DNA of 64,000 bases, from the NCBI RefSeq assembly GCF_021026375.1, contig NZ_JAJNDB010000006.1:248001-312000 (forward strand), read 5' to 3'. A program made the translations under genes and the position numbers. The notes beneath the pieces were generated by a model that was not told where the DNA came from, made no database searches, and saw only the letters and a program-made list of their open reading frames with translations. Positions 42,366 to 50,938 of the stretch are shown in pieces (the stretch's first letter is position 1; every line of letters begins with the position of its first letter). The stretch is from Actinomycetospora endophytica (GTDB lineage Bacteria; Actinomycetota; Actinomycetes; Mycobacteriales; Pseudonocardiaceae).

Positions 42366-42411
42366 CATGTGCGTGCGTTTCCGTGTCCAGACACGGAAAC
42401 GCACGCACATG
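42366..42411. repeat. Palindromic element family C, copy 3
   Basis: Perfect 21-base arms (42366-42386 and 42391-42411) around CCAG, the tightest hairpin of the family. It begins 5 bases after the stop of the flavin oxidoreductase gene and is followed by GGCCGTCAGGCC. Only 43 bases separate it from copy 2. Confidence 0.9.
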
Positions 42412-42415
42412 GCCG

Positions 42416-43588
42416 TCAGGCCGACTGCCAGGACCCGGCCGGCGGCAGGCCGATCGACGGCGCGTGCCCGCGGAAGTTCTCCAGCCAGTGGCGCCAGTCG
42501 TCGGGGAGCAGCGTGAACGGCGCGTCGTGGCCGAGCTCGCGGGCCGCCCACACCGGCCAGTGCGGGTTGGACAGCGCCGGGCGCCCGAGCAGCACGACGT
42601 CGGTCATGCCGGTCTCGACCGCCCGGTTCGCGTTCTGCGGGACGCCGAGGTTCCACGAGCACACCGTCGGGATGCCGACCTCGCGCCGCACCCGCGCGGA
42701 ACGCTCGAGCATGAAGCCCGGGTCGTTCATCGGGGGCTTCTCGGCCATGTCGTCGGTGTTGAACCCGAGACTCATGTCGGCCGCGTCGAGCCCGTGCTCG
42801 GCCATCCACCCGACCGCCTGCACCGAGTCGTCGAACTGGATGCCGTCGGGGTGGAAGTCGTCCGAGCCCAGCCGCATCGTCAGCGGGTAGCGCTCCGGCC
42901 ACACCTCGCGGACGGCGTCGAGCGCCTCGAGCAGGAAGCGGGCCCGGTTCTCGACCGAGCCGCCGTACTCGTCGTCGCGCTGGTTCGCCAGCGGCGAGAA
43001 GAACTCGGCGGCCAGGTAGCCGTGCGCGAAGTGCATCTCCAGCCACTCGTACCCGGCGTCGGCGGCCCGCCGCGCCGCGTCCGCGTACGACCGGTGCAGC
43101 CCCCGGATCTCGTCCTTGGTCAGCGCGTGGACGTCGAAGGGGTGGTCGCCGCCGTAGGGGATGTTCGACGGGCCGGAGACCTGCCAGCCGCGGTCGTGGT
43201 CCGGCGGCAGCTGCGCGCCCGACCCGTACTCGCCGACCTGCCCGTGCGCGGCGACCTCGCTGCCCTTGCGCCCGGTGTGCCCGAGCTGGATCCCGGCGAC
43301 CCCGCCCTGCCGCTTGATGATGTCGGTGACCCGGGCGTGCCCCTCGATCTGGTCGTCGCTCCAGATGCCGGCGCAGTCCACCGTCGTGCGGCCCTCCGGC
43401 ACGATCGCGACCTGCTCCGGGAAGACCAGCCCGAAGCCGCCCGCCGCACGGGCCCCGAGGTACATCACGTGGTAGTCGTTCATCGCGCCGCTGCGGTCGG
43501 CGCACGCGTGCATCGTCATCGGCGACATGCCGATGCGGTTGCGCAGCGTCACGCCCTTGAGGGTGAACGGGGAGAAGAGGTCGGGCAC
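42416..43588 (-). CDS. Old yellow enzyme-type NADH:flavin oxidoreductase
   Basis: 390 residues, TIM-barrel FMN enzyme. It begins DLFSPFTLKGVTLRNRIGMSPM. It has IQLGHTGRKG for the FMN/substrate site, the HFAHGYLAAEFFSPLANQRDDEYGG region and VVLLGRPALSNPHWP at the phosphate loop. It probably reduces enoates or similar electrophiles. Start GTG 43588; a 17-codon upstream extension lacks homology. Confidence 0.9.
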   Translation of the reverse strand: MPDLFSPFTLKGVTLRNRIGMSPMTMHACADRSGAMNDYHVMYLGARAAGGFGLVFPEQVAIVPEGRTTVDCAGIWSDDQIEGHARVTDIIKRQGGVAGIQLGHTGRKGSEVAAHGQVGEYGSGAQLPPDHDRGWQVSGPSNIPYGGDHPFDVHALTKDEIRGLHRSYADAARRAADAGYEWLEMHFAHGYLAAEFFSPLANQRDDEYGGSVENRARFLLEALDAVREVWPERYPLTMRLGSDDFHPDGIQFDDSVQAVGWMAEHGLDAADMSLGFNTDDMAEKPPMNDPGFMLERSARVRREVGIPTVCSWNLGVPQNANRAVETGMTDVVLLGRPALSNPHWPVWAARELGHDAPFTLLPDDWRHWLENFRGHAPSIGLPPAGSWQSA

Positions 43589-43716
43589 GGGTGCGCCTTT
43601 CGGGTCTGGGGAGGACTCTCCGACGAGGATTGTGCGCAATCGTTTCGAGCGAAACCCGACGACGTTGCAGCCGTGTGTCCCGTGACGGGCCCGCGATCTC
43701 CCCGGGGTACCCGGGT

Positions 43717-44385
43717 TCAGGTCAGGCGGTGCACCGCGGTGGGGGTGACCGCGCGCCCCTCCAGGTCGGCCGTCTCGGGCACGTCGTAGCTCGCGAGCTG
43801 CGTGACCCGTTTGCGGGGCAGGTACTCCCGCCCCGGATCGCCGACCAGGACCTCGACGCCGGCCGCCACCGCCTCGTCGAGGAACTCCCCCATCAGCCGC
43901 GCCATCGGCTGCTCGTAGAACACGTCGCCGGCGAGCACCACGTCGACGTCCAGTTCGACGTCCTCGGCCTCGTCACCCACCAGGTCTCCGACGACGTCGA
44001 GGGTCACCCCGTTCAGCGCCGCGTTCCGAGCGGTCGCCACCCGGGCGCGCGCGTCGGAGTCGGAGGCGACGACGGCCGCCGCCCCGGCCTTCGCGGCGGC
44101 GATCCCGACGATCCCGGAGCCGGCGGCGAGGTCGAGCACGCGCCGGCCGGCCACGATCTCGGGCCGGTCGAGGACGTGACGCGCCAGTGCCTGCCCGCCC
44201 GCCCACGCGAACGCCCAGAACGGCGGGGCCTCCTCGTCGGTCTGCGACCAGGTGCGGTGGATGTCGTCGGCGAGCAGCAGCGTCACCTCGGGCACGAGCG
44301 GCGCGGCGCCGGGCGCGGTCCAGCTCGTGACCTCCGCGTCGAGTGCGCTCCCACCGGCCGTCACATCATCGTCACCGGCCGTCAC
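43717..44385 (-). CDS. Class I SAM-dependent methyltransferase (ETFB/PrmA-like)
   Basis: 222 residues. Motif I reads RRVLDLAAGSGIVGIAAAKAGA, then VVASDSDARARVATARNAALNG, and motif IV reads DVVLAGDVFYEQPMA. The N-terminal EEAPPFWAFAWAGGQALARHVL is typical of the lysine methyltransferase group that includes ETFB methyltransferase. The protein target is unknown. Start ATG at 44385 or 44361. Confidence 0.82.
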   Translation of the reverse strand: MTAGDDDVTAGGSALDAEVTSWTAPGAAPLVPEVTLLLADDIHRTWSQTDEEAPPFWAFAWAGGQALARHVLDRPEIVAGRRVLDLAAGSGIVGIAAAKAGAAAVVASDSDARARVATARNAALNGVTLDVVGDLVGDEAEDVELDVDVVLAGDVFYEQPMARLMGEFLDEAVAAGVEVLVGDPGREYLPRKRVTQLASYDVPETADLEGRAVTPTAVHRLT

Positions 44386-44468
44386 GAGAAGACTCCGGAC
44401 GGACGCAGCGCGGACGAATCAGCGCCCCTACCCTGTTCGGCAACGGCGAGACCTCGGGGAGGCAGAGC

Positions 44469-44717
44469 ATGTCCGACGACGACGCGACACAGGACGCCGT
44501 TCTGCTCTTCCTCGGCGGCCCGCTGGACGGGCGGGTGGAGGTGCGCGAGGCACGCCACGGCGCTCCGCTGCCGACGGTGACCCACACCCACCTCCACGAC
44601 GGCCCGAAGGTCGTCCACCACTACGACCTGCACCCGCTCGCGGCGGGCGCCGGTGTCTACCACCTCCGGGCGGAACCCGCACCCGAGGTGGAGACGGCCG
44701 ACCAGAACACCGCCTGA
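44469..44717 (+). CDS. Small protein of unknown function
   Basis: 82 residues: MSDDDATQDAVLLFLGGPLDG, then RHGAPLPTVTHTHLHDGPKVVHHYDLHP and an acidic tail. Histidine-rich centre could bind metal. ATG 44469 follows GGGGAGG. Convergent with the LigJ gene, 7 bases apart. No family recognised. Confidence 0.6.
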   Translation: MSDDDATQDAVLLFLGGPLDGRVEVREARHGAPLPTVTHTHLHDGPKVVHHYDLHPLAAGAGVYHLRAEPAPEVETADQNTA

Positions 44718-44724
44718 CCCCCCG

Positions 44725-45744
44725 CTACCGGCCCTGGGCGCGCAGGAGGGTGTCGAGGCGGGGGTAGACCCGGCGGGCGTTGCCCTCGTAGATCCGGGCC
44801 GCCTGGTCGTCGGGGAGCTTGAGGGCGTCGACGTAGCGGCGGGTGTCGTCGAAGTGGTGCCCGGTCCGGGGGTCGATGCCGCGCACGGCGCCGACCATCT
44901 CGGAGCCGAACAGGATGTTGGCCGGGTCGATGACCTCGAAGAGCAGGTCGATGCCGGGCTGGTGGTAGACGCAGGTGTCGAAGAAGACGTTGCCCATCAC
45001 GGCGTCCTCGACCGGTGGCCGACCGAGCATGTCGGCCAGCCCGCGGAACCGGCCCCAGTGGTACGGGACCGCTCCTCCGCCGTGTGGGATCACCAGGTGC
45101 AGCTCCGGTAGGTCGCGGAACAGGTCGGCCTGGAGGAGCTGCATGAACGCGGTGGTGTCGGCGTTGAGGTAGTGCGAGCCGGTGGCGTGGAAGTTCGGGT
45201 TGGTCACCGCCGAGACGTGCACCATCGCCGGGACGTCGGCCTCGATCATGGCTTCGTAGAACGGGTACCAGGACCGGTCGGTCAGCGGCGCCGCGCTCCA
45301 GTGCCCGCCGGAGGGGTCGGGGTTGAGGTTGACGCCGACGAATCCGAGTTCGTCCACGCAGCGCCGTAGTTCGGCGATGGAGTGCCCGATGGGGACGCCC
45401 GGGGACTGCGGGAGCTGGCCGACCCCGGCGAAGCGCTGCGGGAAGACCCCGACGACGCGGGCGACGAGGTCGTTGCAGGCCCGGGTCCAGACGGTGCTGA
45501 CCGCCTCGTCGCCGCGGTGGTGGCCCATCGCCGAGGCGCGCGGCGAGAAGATCGTCAGGTCGATGCCGCGGGCGTCCATGAGCGGGAGCTGGCTGCCCTC
45601 GATGGTCTCGCGGATCTCGTCGTCGGTGATCTCCGGATACAGCGGGGCCAACTCGCCGGCGTCGTAGGCGGTGGTCTGGGCGTCGCGCCAGGCGGTGTGG
45701 GCGGCGGGGGCGGTGGTGTAGTGGCCGTGGCAGTCGATGATCAC
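44725..45744 (-). CDS. ligJ: 4-oxalomesaconate hydratase
   Basis: 339-residue amidohydrolase-fold enzyme that adds water to 4-oxalomesaconate, giving 4-carboxy-4-hydroxy-2-oxoadipate, in the 4,5-cleavage (2-pyrone-4,6-dicarboxylate) route. It starts IIDCHGHYTTAP, a LigJ-type opening with the metal HxH. Further metal or catalytic residues lie in VHVSAV, LVIPHGGGAVPYHWGRF and NILFGSEMVGAVRGID. Start GTG 45744 overlaps the preceding gene (GTGA). Last gene of the cluster with GalD and LigK. Confidence 0.88.
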   Translation of the reverse strand: MIIDCHGHYTTAPAAHTAWRDAQTTAYDAGELAPLYPEITDDEIRETIEGSQLPLMDARGIDLTIFSPRASAMGHHRGDEAVSTVWTRACNDLVARVVGVFPQRFAGVGQLPQSPGVPIGHSIAELRRCVDELGFVGVNLNPDPSGGHWSAAPLTDRSWYPFYEAMIEADVPAMVHVSAVTNPNFHATGSHYLNADTTAFMQLLQADLFRDLPELHLVIPHGGGAVPYHWGRFRGLADMLGRPPVEDAVMGNVFFDTCVYHQPGIDLLFEVIDPANILFGSEMVGAVRGIDPRTGHHFDDTRRYVDALKLPDDQAARIYEGNARRVYPRLDTLLRAQGR

Positions 45745-46523
45745 GTGCGGGCTCCCTGGTCACGGAGGGCGGCGAGCAGGTCGTGGGCGGCGGTGGCGGA
45801 GCGGGGTTCGACGCCGAACTCGCGCAGCTGCTGGGCGGCGGCCGCCATCTCGTCGGCGCGACGGCGGGCGTGGCGATGCGTGCCGTCGACCAGCCGGTTC
45901 AGGGAGTCCTCGGTGAACCCGGCCAGCTCGGCGGCGACGTTGTCGGCGAGCCACTGCTCGCAGCCGGCGGCCTTCGCGCCCTCGAGCGCCTCGACCACGG
46001 CGGCGGCGAGGCCCTTATAGAACACGCTGCGCAGCAGCTTGCGGGAGATCGCGGTGCCGGCCGGGCCGGGCTGGACCGTGACCTCGGCGCCCAGCGGGCG
46101 CAGCATCGCCGCGTACCGGTCCGCGGCCTCGCCGGAGACGAGCATCGGGGTGCGCAGGCCCTTGCCGGGCACCGGGGACATCAGGGCGACGTCGACGACG
46201 TCCGCCGCGTCAGCCGCCGTCGTCACCAGTCCCGCCTTGACCCCCGGGGAAGCCGTGTTGAGGTCCGCCCAGACGGTCCCGGGCCGCAGGCCGGGAAGTG
46301 CGTGGGCGAGCGCGACGGCGGCGTCGTGGGAGCTGTTCGCGGACAGGACCAGCTCGGCGTCGCGGACCGCGTCGGCCTCGTCGTCCCGACGCTCGACCCC
46401 GCGCGGCGGCGCGACCTTCGGGTCATAGCCCCGTACGTCCGCGCCGGCGGCGACCAGGTCGGTCGCGATCTCCGAGCCGGCCTCGCCGAGCCCGAGCAGC
46501 GCGACTCGCAGCGGGGTCGTCAT
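45741..46523 (-). CDS. NAD(P)-dependent 6-phosphogluconate dehydrogenase-like oxidoreductase (DUF1932)
   Basis: 260 residues. N-terminal Rossmann motif VALLGLGEAGSEIATDL and mid-domain ADLNTASPGVKAGL, with SPVPGKGLRTPMLVSG; the C-terminal helical half matches the DUF1932-type extension. Members oxidise beta-hydroxy acids. Placed between the extradiol dioxygenase and LigJ with 4-base overlaps on both sides, it might supply the missing dehydrogenase step or process a side product; this is inference. Confidence 0.8.
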   Translation of the reverse strand: MTTPLRVALLGLGEAGSEIATDLVAAGADVRGYDPKVAPPRGVERRDDEADAVRDAELVLSANSSHDAAVALAHALPGLRPGTVWADLNTASPGVKAGLVTTAADAADVVDVALMSPVPGKGLRTPMLVSGEAADRYAAMLRPLGAEVTVQPGPAGTAISRKLLRSVFYKGLAAAVVEALEGAKAAGCEQWLADNVAAELAGFTEDSLNRLVDGTHRHARRRADEMAAAAQQLREFGVEPRSATAAHDLLAALRDQGART

Positions 46524-47476
46524 GCGTTCTCACCGACCGGCGGGGTGCCGTGGGTGTGGAACGACTCGATGGTCTTGAGCCCCCACGCCTGGCCCTTGGC
46601 GCGTTCGGTCTCGGTCCAGTCGACCGGCTGCCAGTCGGGGGCGAGCACGAGCCGTGCTCCGGCGTTGCACAGCTCGATGCGGTTGCCGCCGGGCTCGTAG
46701 ACATACAGGAAGAACGTCTGCTGGATCGCGTGCTTGTGCGGGCCGGTCTCGATGAACACACCCTGATCGATCGCGATGTCGGCGGCACGCAGGATGTCCG
46801 CGCGGGTGTCGGTCGCGAACGCGATGTGGTGCAACCGGCCCGGGGTGGCGGTGCGGTCGCGGGTGTAGACCGCGTCGTAGCCCTTGTTGGTGAAGGTCGT
46901 CCAGCTGCCGGCGACGGTGCCGTCGTCGAGCACGATCTGCTCGGTCACCAGCGCGCCCAGGGTGTCGCGCAGGTAGTCCCGGTTGGGCACCACCTCGACA
47001 CCGAGGAAGTTGACATGGTCCAGCCGGCGCACCCCCACCCCACGGTTCGGGTAGGCCTGCGCCTGGTTCTTCAGCGACGGCGCCAGCCCGGCCGGCGCGC
47101 GATACCACTCGGACTCGTAGTAGATCCCGAACTCGTGGCCGTCCGGGTCGCGGAACAGATAGGTGGGGCCGATGCCGGGGTCGCCGTCGACCCAGCCGAT
47201 GCCGTGGCCGCCGGCCTCGATCTCCGTGACCCGGCGTTCCAGGGCCTCCGGGGACGCGGCGCGCACGTTGGTCCGTCCGATGCCGGAGGTCTCGTGGGCG
47301 GTGAGCTTGACGGTGGTCTGCTCGTAGTCGTCGAACGCGTGCAGGAACACCGAGTCGCCGACCGTCTGCGTCACGGTCAGGCCCAGGTAGTCGGTGAAGA
47401 ACGCGACGGACTCGTCCAGCACCCGGGTGCGCAGCTCGAGGTGGGCGAGGTGGGCGACCTCGTGCATCGGTGGCAT
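46520..47476 (-). CDS. Type I extradiol ring-cleavage dioxygenase (VOC family)
   Basis: 318 residues with two VOC modules. Likely Fe(II) ligands are the His in RRLDHVNFLGVEV, the His in RLHHIAFATDT and the Glu in GGNRIELCN; the catalytic region before it reads VFIETGPHKHAIQQTFFLYVYEP. It should cleave an aromatic catechol adjacent to the diol. Protocatechuate 4,5-dioxygenases of the Lig type are a different fold (type II), so the substrate here is uncertain. ATG 47476 or 47467. Upstream lies a family D palindrome separating it from galD. Confidence 0.88.
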   Translation of the reverse strand: MPPMHEVAHLAHLELRTRVLDESVAFFTDYLGLTVTQTVGDSVFLHAFDDYEQTTVKLTAHETSGIGRTNVRAASPEALERRVTEIEAGGHGIGWVDGDPGIGPTYLFRDPDGHEFGIYYESEWYRAPAGLAPSLKNQAQAYPNRGVGVRRLDHVNFLGVEVVPNRDYLRDTLGALVTEQIVLDDGTVAGSWTTFTNKGYDAVYTRDRTATPGRLHHIAFATDTRADILRAADIAIDQGVFIETGPHKHAIQQTFFLYVYEPGGNRIELCNAGARLVLAPDWQPVDWTETERAKGQAWGLKTIESFHTHGTPPVGENA

Positions 47477-47499
47477 CTGTGCTGCTTCCGTCCGAGTCG

Positions 47500-47575
47500 T
47501 AGGTGCGCTGCGCGCTTGTGAGCACTCATCCCTGCCAGAGCACGGATCAGTGCTCATGAGCGCGCAGCGCACCTC
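47500..47575. repeat. Palindromic element family D, copy 2 (overlaps the galD 3' end)
   Basis: AGGTGCGCTGCGCGCTTGTG (start of left arm 47501-47526) pairs with the right arm 47549-47574, 24 of 26 positions. The right arm encodes the last eight residues (GALRAHEH) and supplies the galD stop codon. Confidence 0.85.
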
Positions 47576-48638
47576 GGGGATAGGCGACCCCGTCCATGAG
47601 CGTGCGGGCGGTGCGCACGACCCCGGAGCGCACGACGCGCGGCGGGGAGGCGGAGGTGTCGACGACGACGTCGACCAGGAAGTGCCCCGTCGGGTGCTCG
47701 ACGTCGACGCGGCTCGAATCGGAGGGCCAGTCATGCGTCAGCTCGTGCCCCACGGCGCCGGGCAGCAGCATCCCGGTGACGACGCTGACCGCGGCCAGCA
47801 CGCCGATCGCGGTGTGCGGCACGACCGGGATGAACGAGCGCGTCGCCACCTGGCCACCATCGGCCGGCGGAGCCAGCAGCACGGTCTTTGGCACCGACGA
47901 CCGTGCCACGTCACCGAGCCCCATCAGCGCGCCGGCCTTGGTCCGGAAGGCGTCGATCCGCTCCGCGAGGCCGGTGTCGGCAGCGAGATCCTCGTGGCTC
48001 TCGTGGCCGGTCAGCCCGAACGACGAGGCCTGCGCCAGAACCACCGGCATGCCGTTGTCGACGCAGGTGACCTCGACGCCGTCCACGACATCGCGCACCT
48101 GCCCGGTCGGCAGCAGCGACCCCGTCGTCGACCCCTCGGTATCGGTGAACGCGAGCGTGATCCCGGCCGCGGTCCCGGGGACCCCGGCGATCGCGACGTC
48201 GCCGCGCAGCTCCACCTCCCCGCCGGGCGTCGGCACCGTCGCGACGGCCACGCTGTCGGAGTTGACCATCCGGATCCGCACCACCGTCTCGCCGTCGACG
48301 GCCGGGACCAGGCCGCGCTCGATCGCGAACGGCCCCACCCCGGCCAGGATGTTGCCGCAGTTCTGCGCATCCGAGACGGTCGCCTCGGCGACGCCGAGCT
48401 GCAGGAACAGGTAGTCGACGTCGACGTCGTCACGCGGCGAGGATGAGACCACCGCGACCTTGCTCGTCAGCGACGTCGCCCCGCCCAGCCCGTCGATCTG
48501 CCGCGGATCGGGAGTGCCCATCAGCCGCAGCAGCAGGTCCTCACGGGCGGCCGGATCGGCCGGCAGGTCGGCGGCCTCGAAGAACAGCCCCCGTGACGTC
48601 CCGCCGCGCATGATCGTCGTGCGGACGCCCTCACCCAT
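47547..48638 (-). CDS. galD: 4-oxalomesaconate tautomerase (PrpF family)
   Basis: 363 residues. PrpF fold with TIMRGGTSRGLFFEAADLP, GLGGATSLTSKVAVVS, DAQNCGNILAGVGPFAIE and TGVRDVV-like segments. GalD and LigU are the two characterised PrpF enzymes that isomerise 4-oxalomesaconate; which reaction applies here is not decidable. The C-terminus would usually end near TARTLMDGVAYP; the further RGALRAHEH comes from a family D palindrome. It overlaps the ligK stop region by 8 bases, indicating translational coupling. Confidence 0.85.
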   Translation of the reverse strand: MGEGVRTTIMRGGTSRGLFFEAADLPADPAAREDLLLRLMGTPDPRQIDGLGGATSLTSKVAVVSSSPRDDVDVDYLFLQLGVAEATVSDAQNCGNILAGVGPFAIERGLVPAVDGETVVRIRMVNSDSVAVATVPTPGGEVELRGDVAIAGVPGTAAGITLAFTDTEGSTTGSLLPTGQVRDVVDGVEVTCVDNGMPVVLAQASSFGLTGHESHEDLAADTGLAERIDAFRTKAGALMGLGDVARSSVPKTVLLAPPADGGQVATRSFIPVVPHTAIGVLAAVSVVTGMLLPGAVGHELTHDWPSDSSRVDVEHPTGHFLVDVVVDTSASPPRVVRSGVVRTARTLMDGVAYPRGALRAHEH

Positions 48639-49338
48639 CGGAGGCCCGCCGGTACTCGTCGTGGGTCACGTAGTCGATCCCCAGCCCGGCGAGGCGGTCA
48701 CGCAGGCCGTAGCGGTCGAGCCCGAGCTCGCCGCGCTCGAACGCCGCGCGGGTCGCGGCCTCCTTCTCGACGCGGGCGGCGGCCGCCGCGAGCGCGTGGG
48801 GCACGTCGCCCCGCGGGACGACCGCGACGCCGTCGTCGTCACCCAGCACCACGTCGCCCGGGTGCACCGTCTGCCCGCCGAGCACCACGGGCACGTTGAC
48901 CGCGCCCGGCGTCGCCTTCACCGTGCCCTGCGCGCTGACCGCCCGCGACCACGCGGGGAAGCCCATCTCGCGCAGCTCGGCGACGTCGCGCACGCCGCAG
49001 CCCAGGACGACGCCGCGGACACCCCGGTGCGCCAGCGAGGTCGCGAACAGCTCCCCGAACAGCCCGTCGGTCGACGGCGAGGTCGTGGTGACCACCAGGA
49101 CGTCGCCAGGCCGGCACTGCTCCACCGCCACGTGGATCATGAGGTTGTCGCCGGGCCAGCACACGGCGGTGACCGCGGTCCCCCCGACTCGCGCGCCCGG
49201 CCACGCGGGCCGCAGCTCCGGCCCGAGGTAGCCGACGCGGCCGAGCGCCTCGTGCACCGTCGCGACCCCGTACTTCCCCAACGTCGAGGCGTCCTCGACG
49301 TCCGCGCGTGGCGGATCGGTCACGACGACCGTCCTCAT
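48631..49338 (-). CDS. ligK: 4-carboxy-4-hydroxy-2-oxoadipate aldolase/oxaloacetate decarboxylase (RraA fold)
   Basis: 235 residues. RraA-type fold: VATVHEALGRVGYLGPELRPAWPG, GDNLMIHVAVEQCRPGDVLVV, GCGVRDVAELREMGFPAWSRAV with the substrate Arg, and DVVLGDDDGVAVVP with the metal-site Asp residues. It splits the hydrated intermediate into pyruvate and oxaloacetate, the last step of the route. First gene of a five-gene minus-strand cluster; divergent from an MFS transporter across an ATTGTnnACAAT operator. Confidence 0.88.
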   Translation of the reverse strand: MRTVVVTDPPRADVEDASTLGKYGVATVHEALGRVGYLGPELRPAWPGARVGGTAVTAVCWPGDNLMIHVAVEQCRPGDVLVVTTTSPSTDGLFGELFATSLAHRGVRGVVLGCGVRDVAELREMGFPAWSRAVSAQGTVKATPGAVNVPVVLGGQTVHPGDVVLGDDDGVAVVPRGDVPHALAAAAARVEKEAATRAAFERGELGLDRYGLRDRLAGLGIDYVTHDEYRRASDG

Positions 49339-49400
49339 CGGGCGGCACTCCCCTCGCCGGCGGATCGACTACCGCCCCGAGCGTTCGTCAGCGGCGCTCG

Positions 49401-49412
49401 ATTGTCAACAAT
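49401..49412. promoter_or_regulatory. FCD-type GntR operator, site 1
   Basis: ATTGT-CA-ACAAT between ligK and the divergent MFS transporter gene. Same arms as the site at 51681-51692 beside the regulator. TTGTnnACAA-like spacing is typical for FadR/VanR-subfamily regulators. Confidence 0.65.
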
Positions 49413-49496
49413 TTCGGCTCCCTTCTTGTAGCCGAACCGTCGGTGTGTCTACGGTCACCGCTCCATGGGATCGGCACACCGAAGCGGGGAGAGGCC

Positions 49497-50930
49497 ATGA
49501 CCGGGACGACGGAGCCGGGTCGGCTCATCGGCGAGATCACCGCCCGACTGGACCGGCTCCCGCGCCACGCGGTGTCGTGGGCCGCGACGGGCATCACCGG
49601 GCTCGCGCTCTTCGTGGTGTTCTTCTGCAACTTCGACATCAACGTGTCGTTCATCCAGACCTGCACGGGGATCGTCCCCGGCTGCACCGACGCGAGCGCG
49701 GACGGCTTCCTCGCGCTGCCGGTGGTGCTCTACCTGCTGGGCTACATGCTCGGCGGACTGGTCGTGGCGCCGCTGTCCGACCGCCGCGGCCGCCGGCCGA
49801 TCATGTTCGTCGGGCTGGTGTTCGCCCTGGTCGGCTCGGTGCTCACGGCCGTGAGCGGCGACTACGCGTTCTTCGTGATCGCGCGGGCGGTGACCGGGGT
49901 GGCGATGGGCACGCTGCTCTCGGTCGGCAACACCTACATCGGCGAGGTCGCGCCGGCCCGGGCCCGCGCGGCGTACACCGCGACGACGTTCGTGCTGTGC
50001 GCCCTCGGCGCCACGCTCGGGATCGGTCTCGGCGTCGTGCTGACGACCCCCGGGGCGCCGTTCCCGGCGGGGCTGCCGATCGCGGTCGGGGACTCGCTCG
50101 CGAGCGGCTGGCGCTGGATCTACGCACTGGCCGCGCTCGTCGCCCTCGCCGCGCTGCTCGCGGTGCTCGCCCTGCCGGAGTCGCCGCGCTGGCTGCTCCA
50201 GCACGGCCGGTACGACGACGCCGAGCGGGTCGTCGCCGGGCTCGAGGCGCGGGCCCGACGACGGGGGCCGCTGGCCGATCCCGAACCCGCGCCGGACGTC
50301 GCGTCCGCGGCCGACCCGACGGTGGCGCTGCGCGAGATCGTCGCCGACCCGCTCTACCGGCGCCGCCTCGTACTGCTCACCCTGATGTGGTTCTTCGGGT
50401 ACGCGACGGTGTTCGGCTACTCCACCGGCTCCACCGCGATCCTCACCGGGCTGCACTTCACCGCGCCCGTCGCCGGGATGATCTCCGCGGTCGGCGGGCT
50501 GGGCTTCCTCGTGCAGGCGCTGTTCTCCGCCCGGTACTCCGAGGCGCTGGAGCGGCGCGCGTGGTTGCCGGTGGCCGCGGTGATGACGATGGTCGGCGGC
50601 ATCGTCGTCGCCGTGCTCGGGCAGAGCATCGCCTGGGCGTTCGTCGGGTCGTTCCTCGTGTTCTTCGGCTTCAACGTGTGGGTGCCGCCGACGTTCGCGC
50701 TCTCCGCCGAGAGCTTCCCGACCCGGGTGCGCTCGGCCGGGTTCGGCCTGGTCGACGGGCTCGGCGTGCTGGGCGGGGCGGCCGGGGTGCTGGTCATCGC
50801 CCCGCTGGTCCCGATGCTCGCGCCGCTGCCCGCGCTCGTGCTCGTCTCGAGCTTCCTCGTCGTCGCCGCGGTGATCGCGCAGTTCACCCCGCGGGCCCGC
50901 AACCGCGCGCTCGAGGACCTCTCGCCGTGA
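49497..50930 (+). CDS. MFS transporter, probable aromatic-acid importer 1
   Basis: 477 residues, about 12 helices. MFS signature loop 2-3 DRRGRRPIMFVG, GEVAPARARA in helix 5 region, the central PESPRWLLQHGRYDDAERV and the second-half SAESFPTRVRSAGFGL. ATG 49497 follows GGGGAGAGG. The upstream open frame is rejected as it runs over the operator. Context (ligK divergent, ligI nearby) suggests uptake of an aromatic or pyrone acid. Confidence 0.88.
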   Translation: MTGTTEPGRLIGEITARLDRLPRHAVSWAATGITGLALFVVFFCNFDINVSFIQTCTGIVPGCTDASADGFLALPVVLYLLGYMLGGLVVAPLSDRRGRRPIMFVGLVFALVGSVLTAVSGDYAFFVIARAVTGVAMGTLLSVGNTYIGEVAPARARAAYTATTFVLCALGATLGIGLGVVLTTPGAPFPAGLPIAVGDSLASGWRWIYALAALVALAALLAVLALPESPRWLLQHGRYDDAERVVAGLEARARRRGPLADPEPAPDVASAADPTVALREIVADPLYRRRLVLLTLMWFFGYATVFGYSTGSTAILTGLHFTAPVAGMISAVGGLGFLVQALFSARYSEALERRAWLPVAAVMTMVGGIVVAVLGQSIAWAFVGSFLVFFGFNVWVPPTFALSAESFPTRVRSAGFGLVDGLGVLGGAAGVLVIAPLVPMLAPLPALVLVSSFLVVAAVIAQFTPRARNRALEDLSP

Positions 50931-50938
50931 GAGCCGGG

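Noticed and set aside
47584-48446. Plus-strand frames opposite galD as a separate gene
   Set aside because: Shadow frames with no start signals or recognisable domains.
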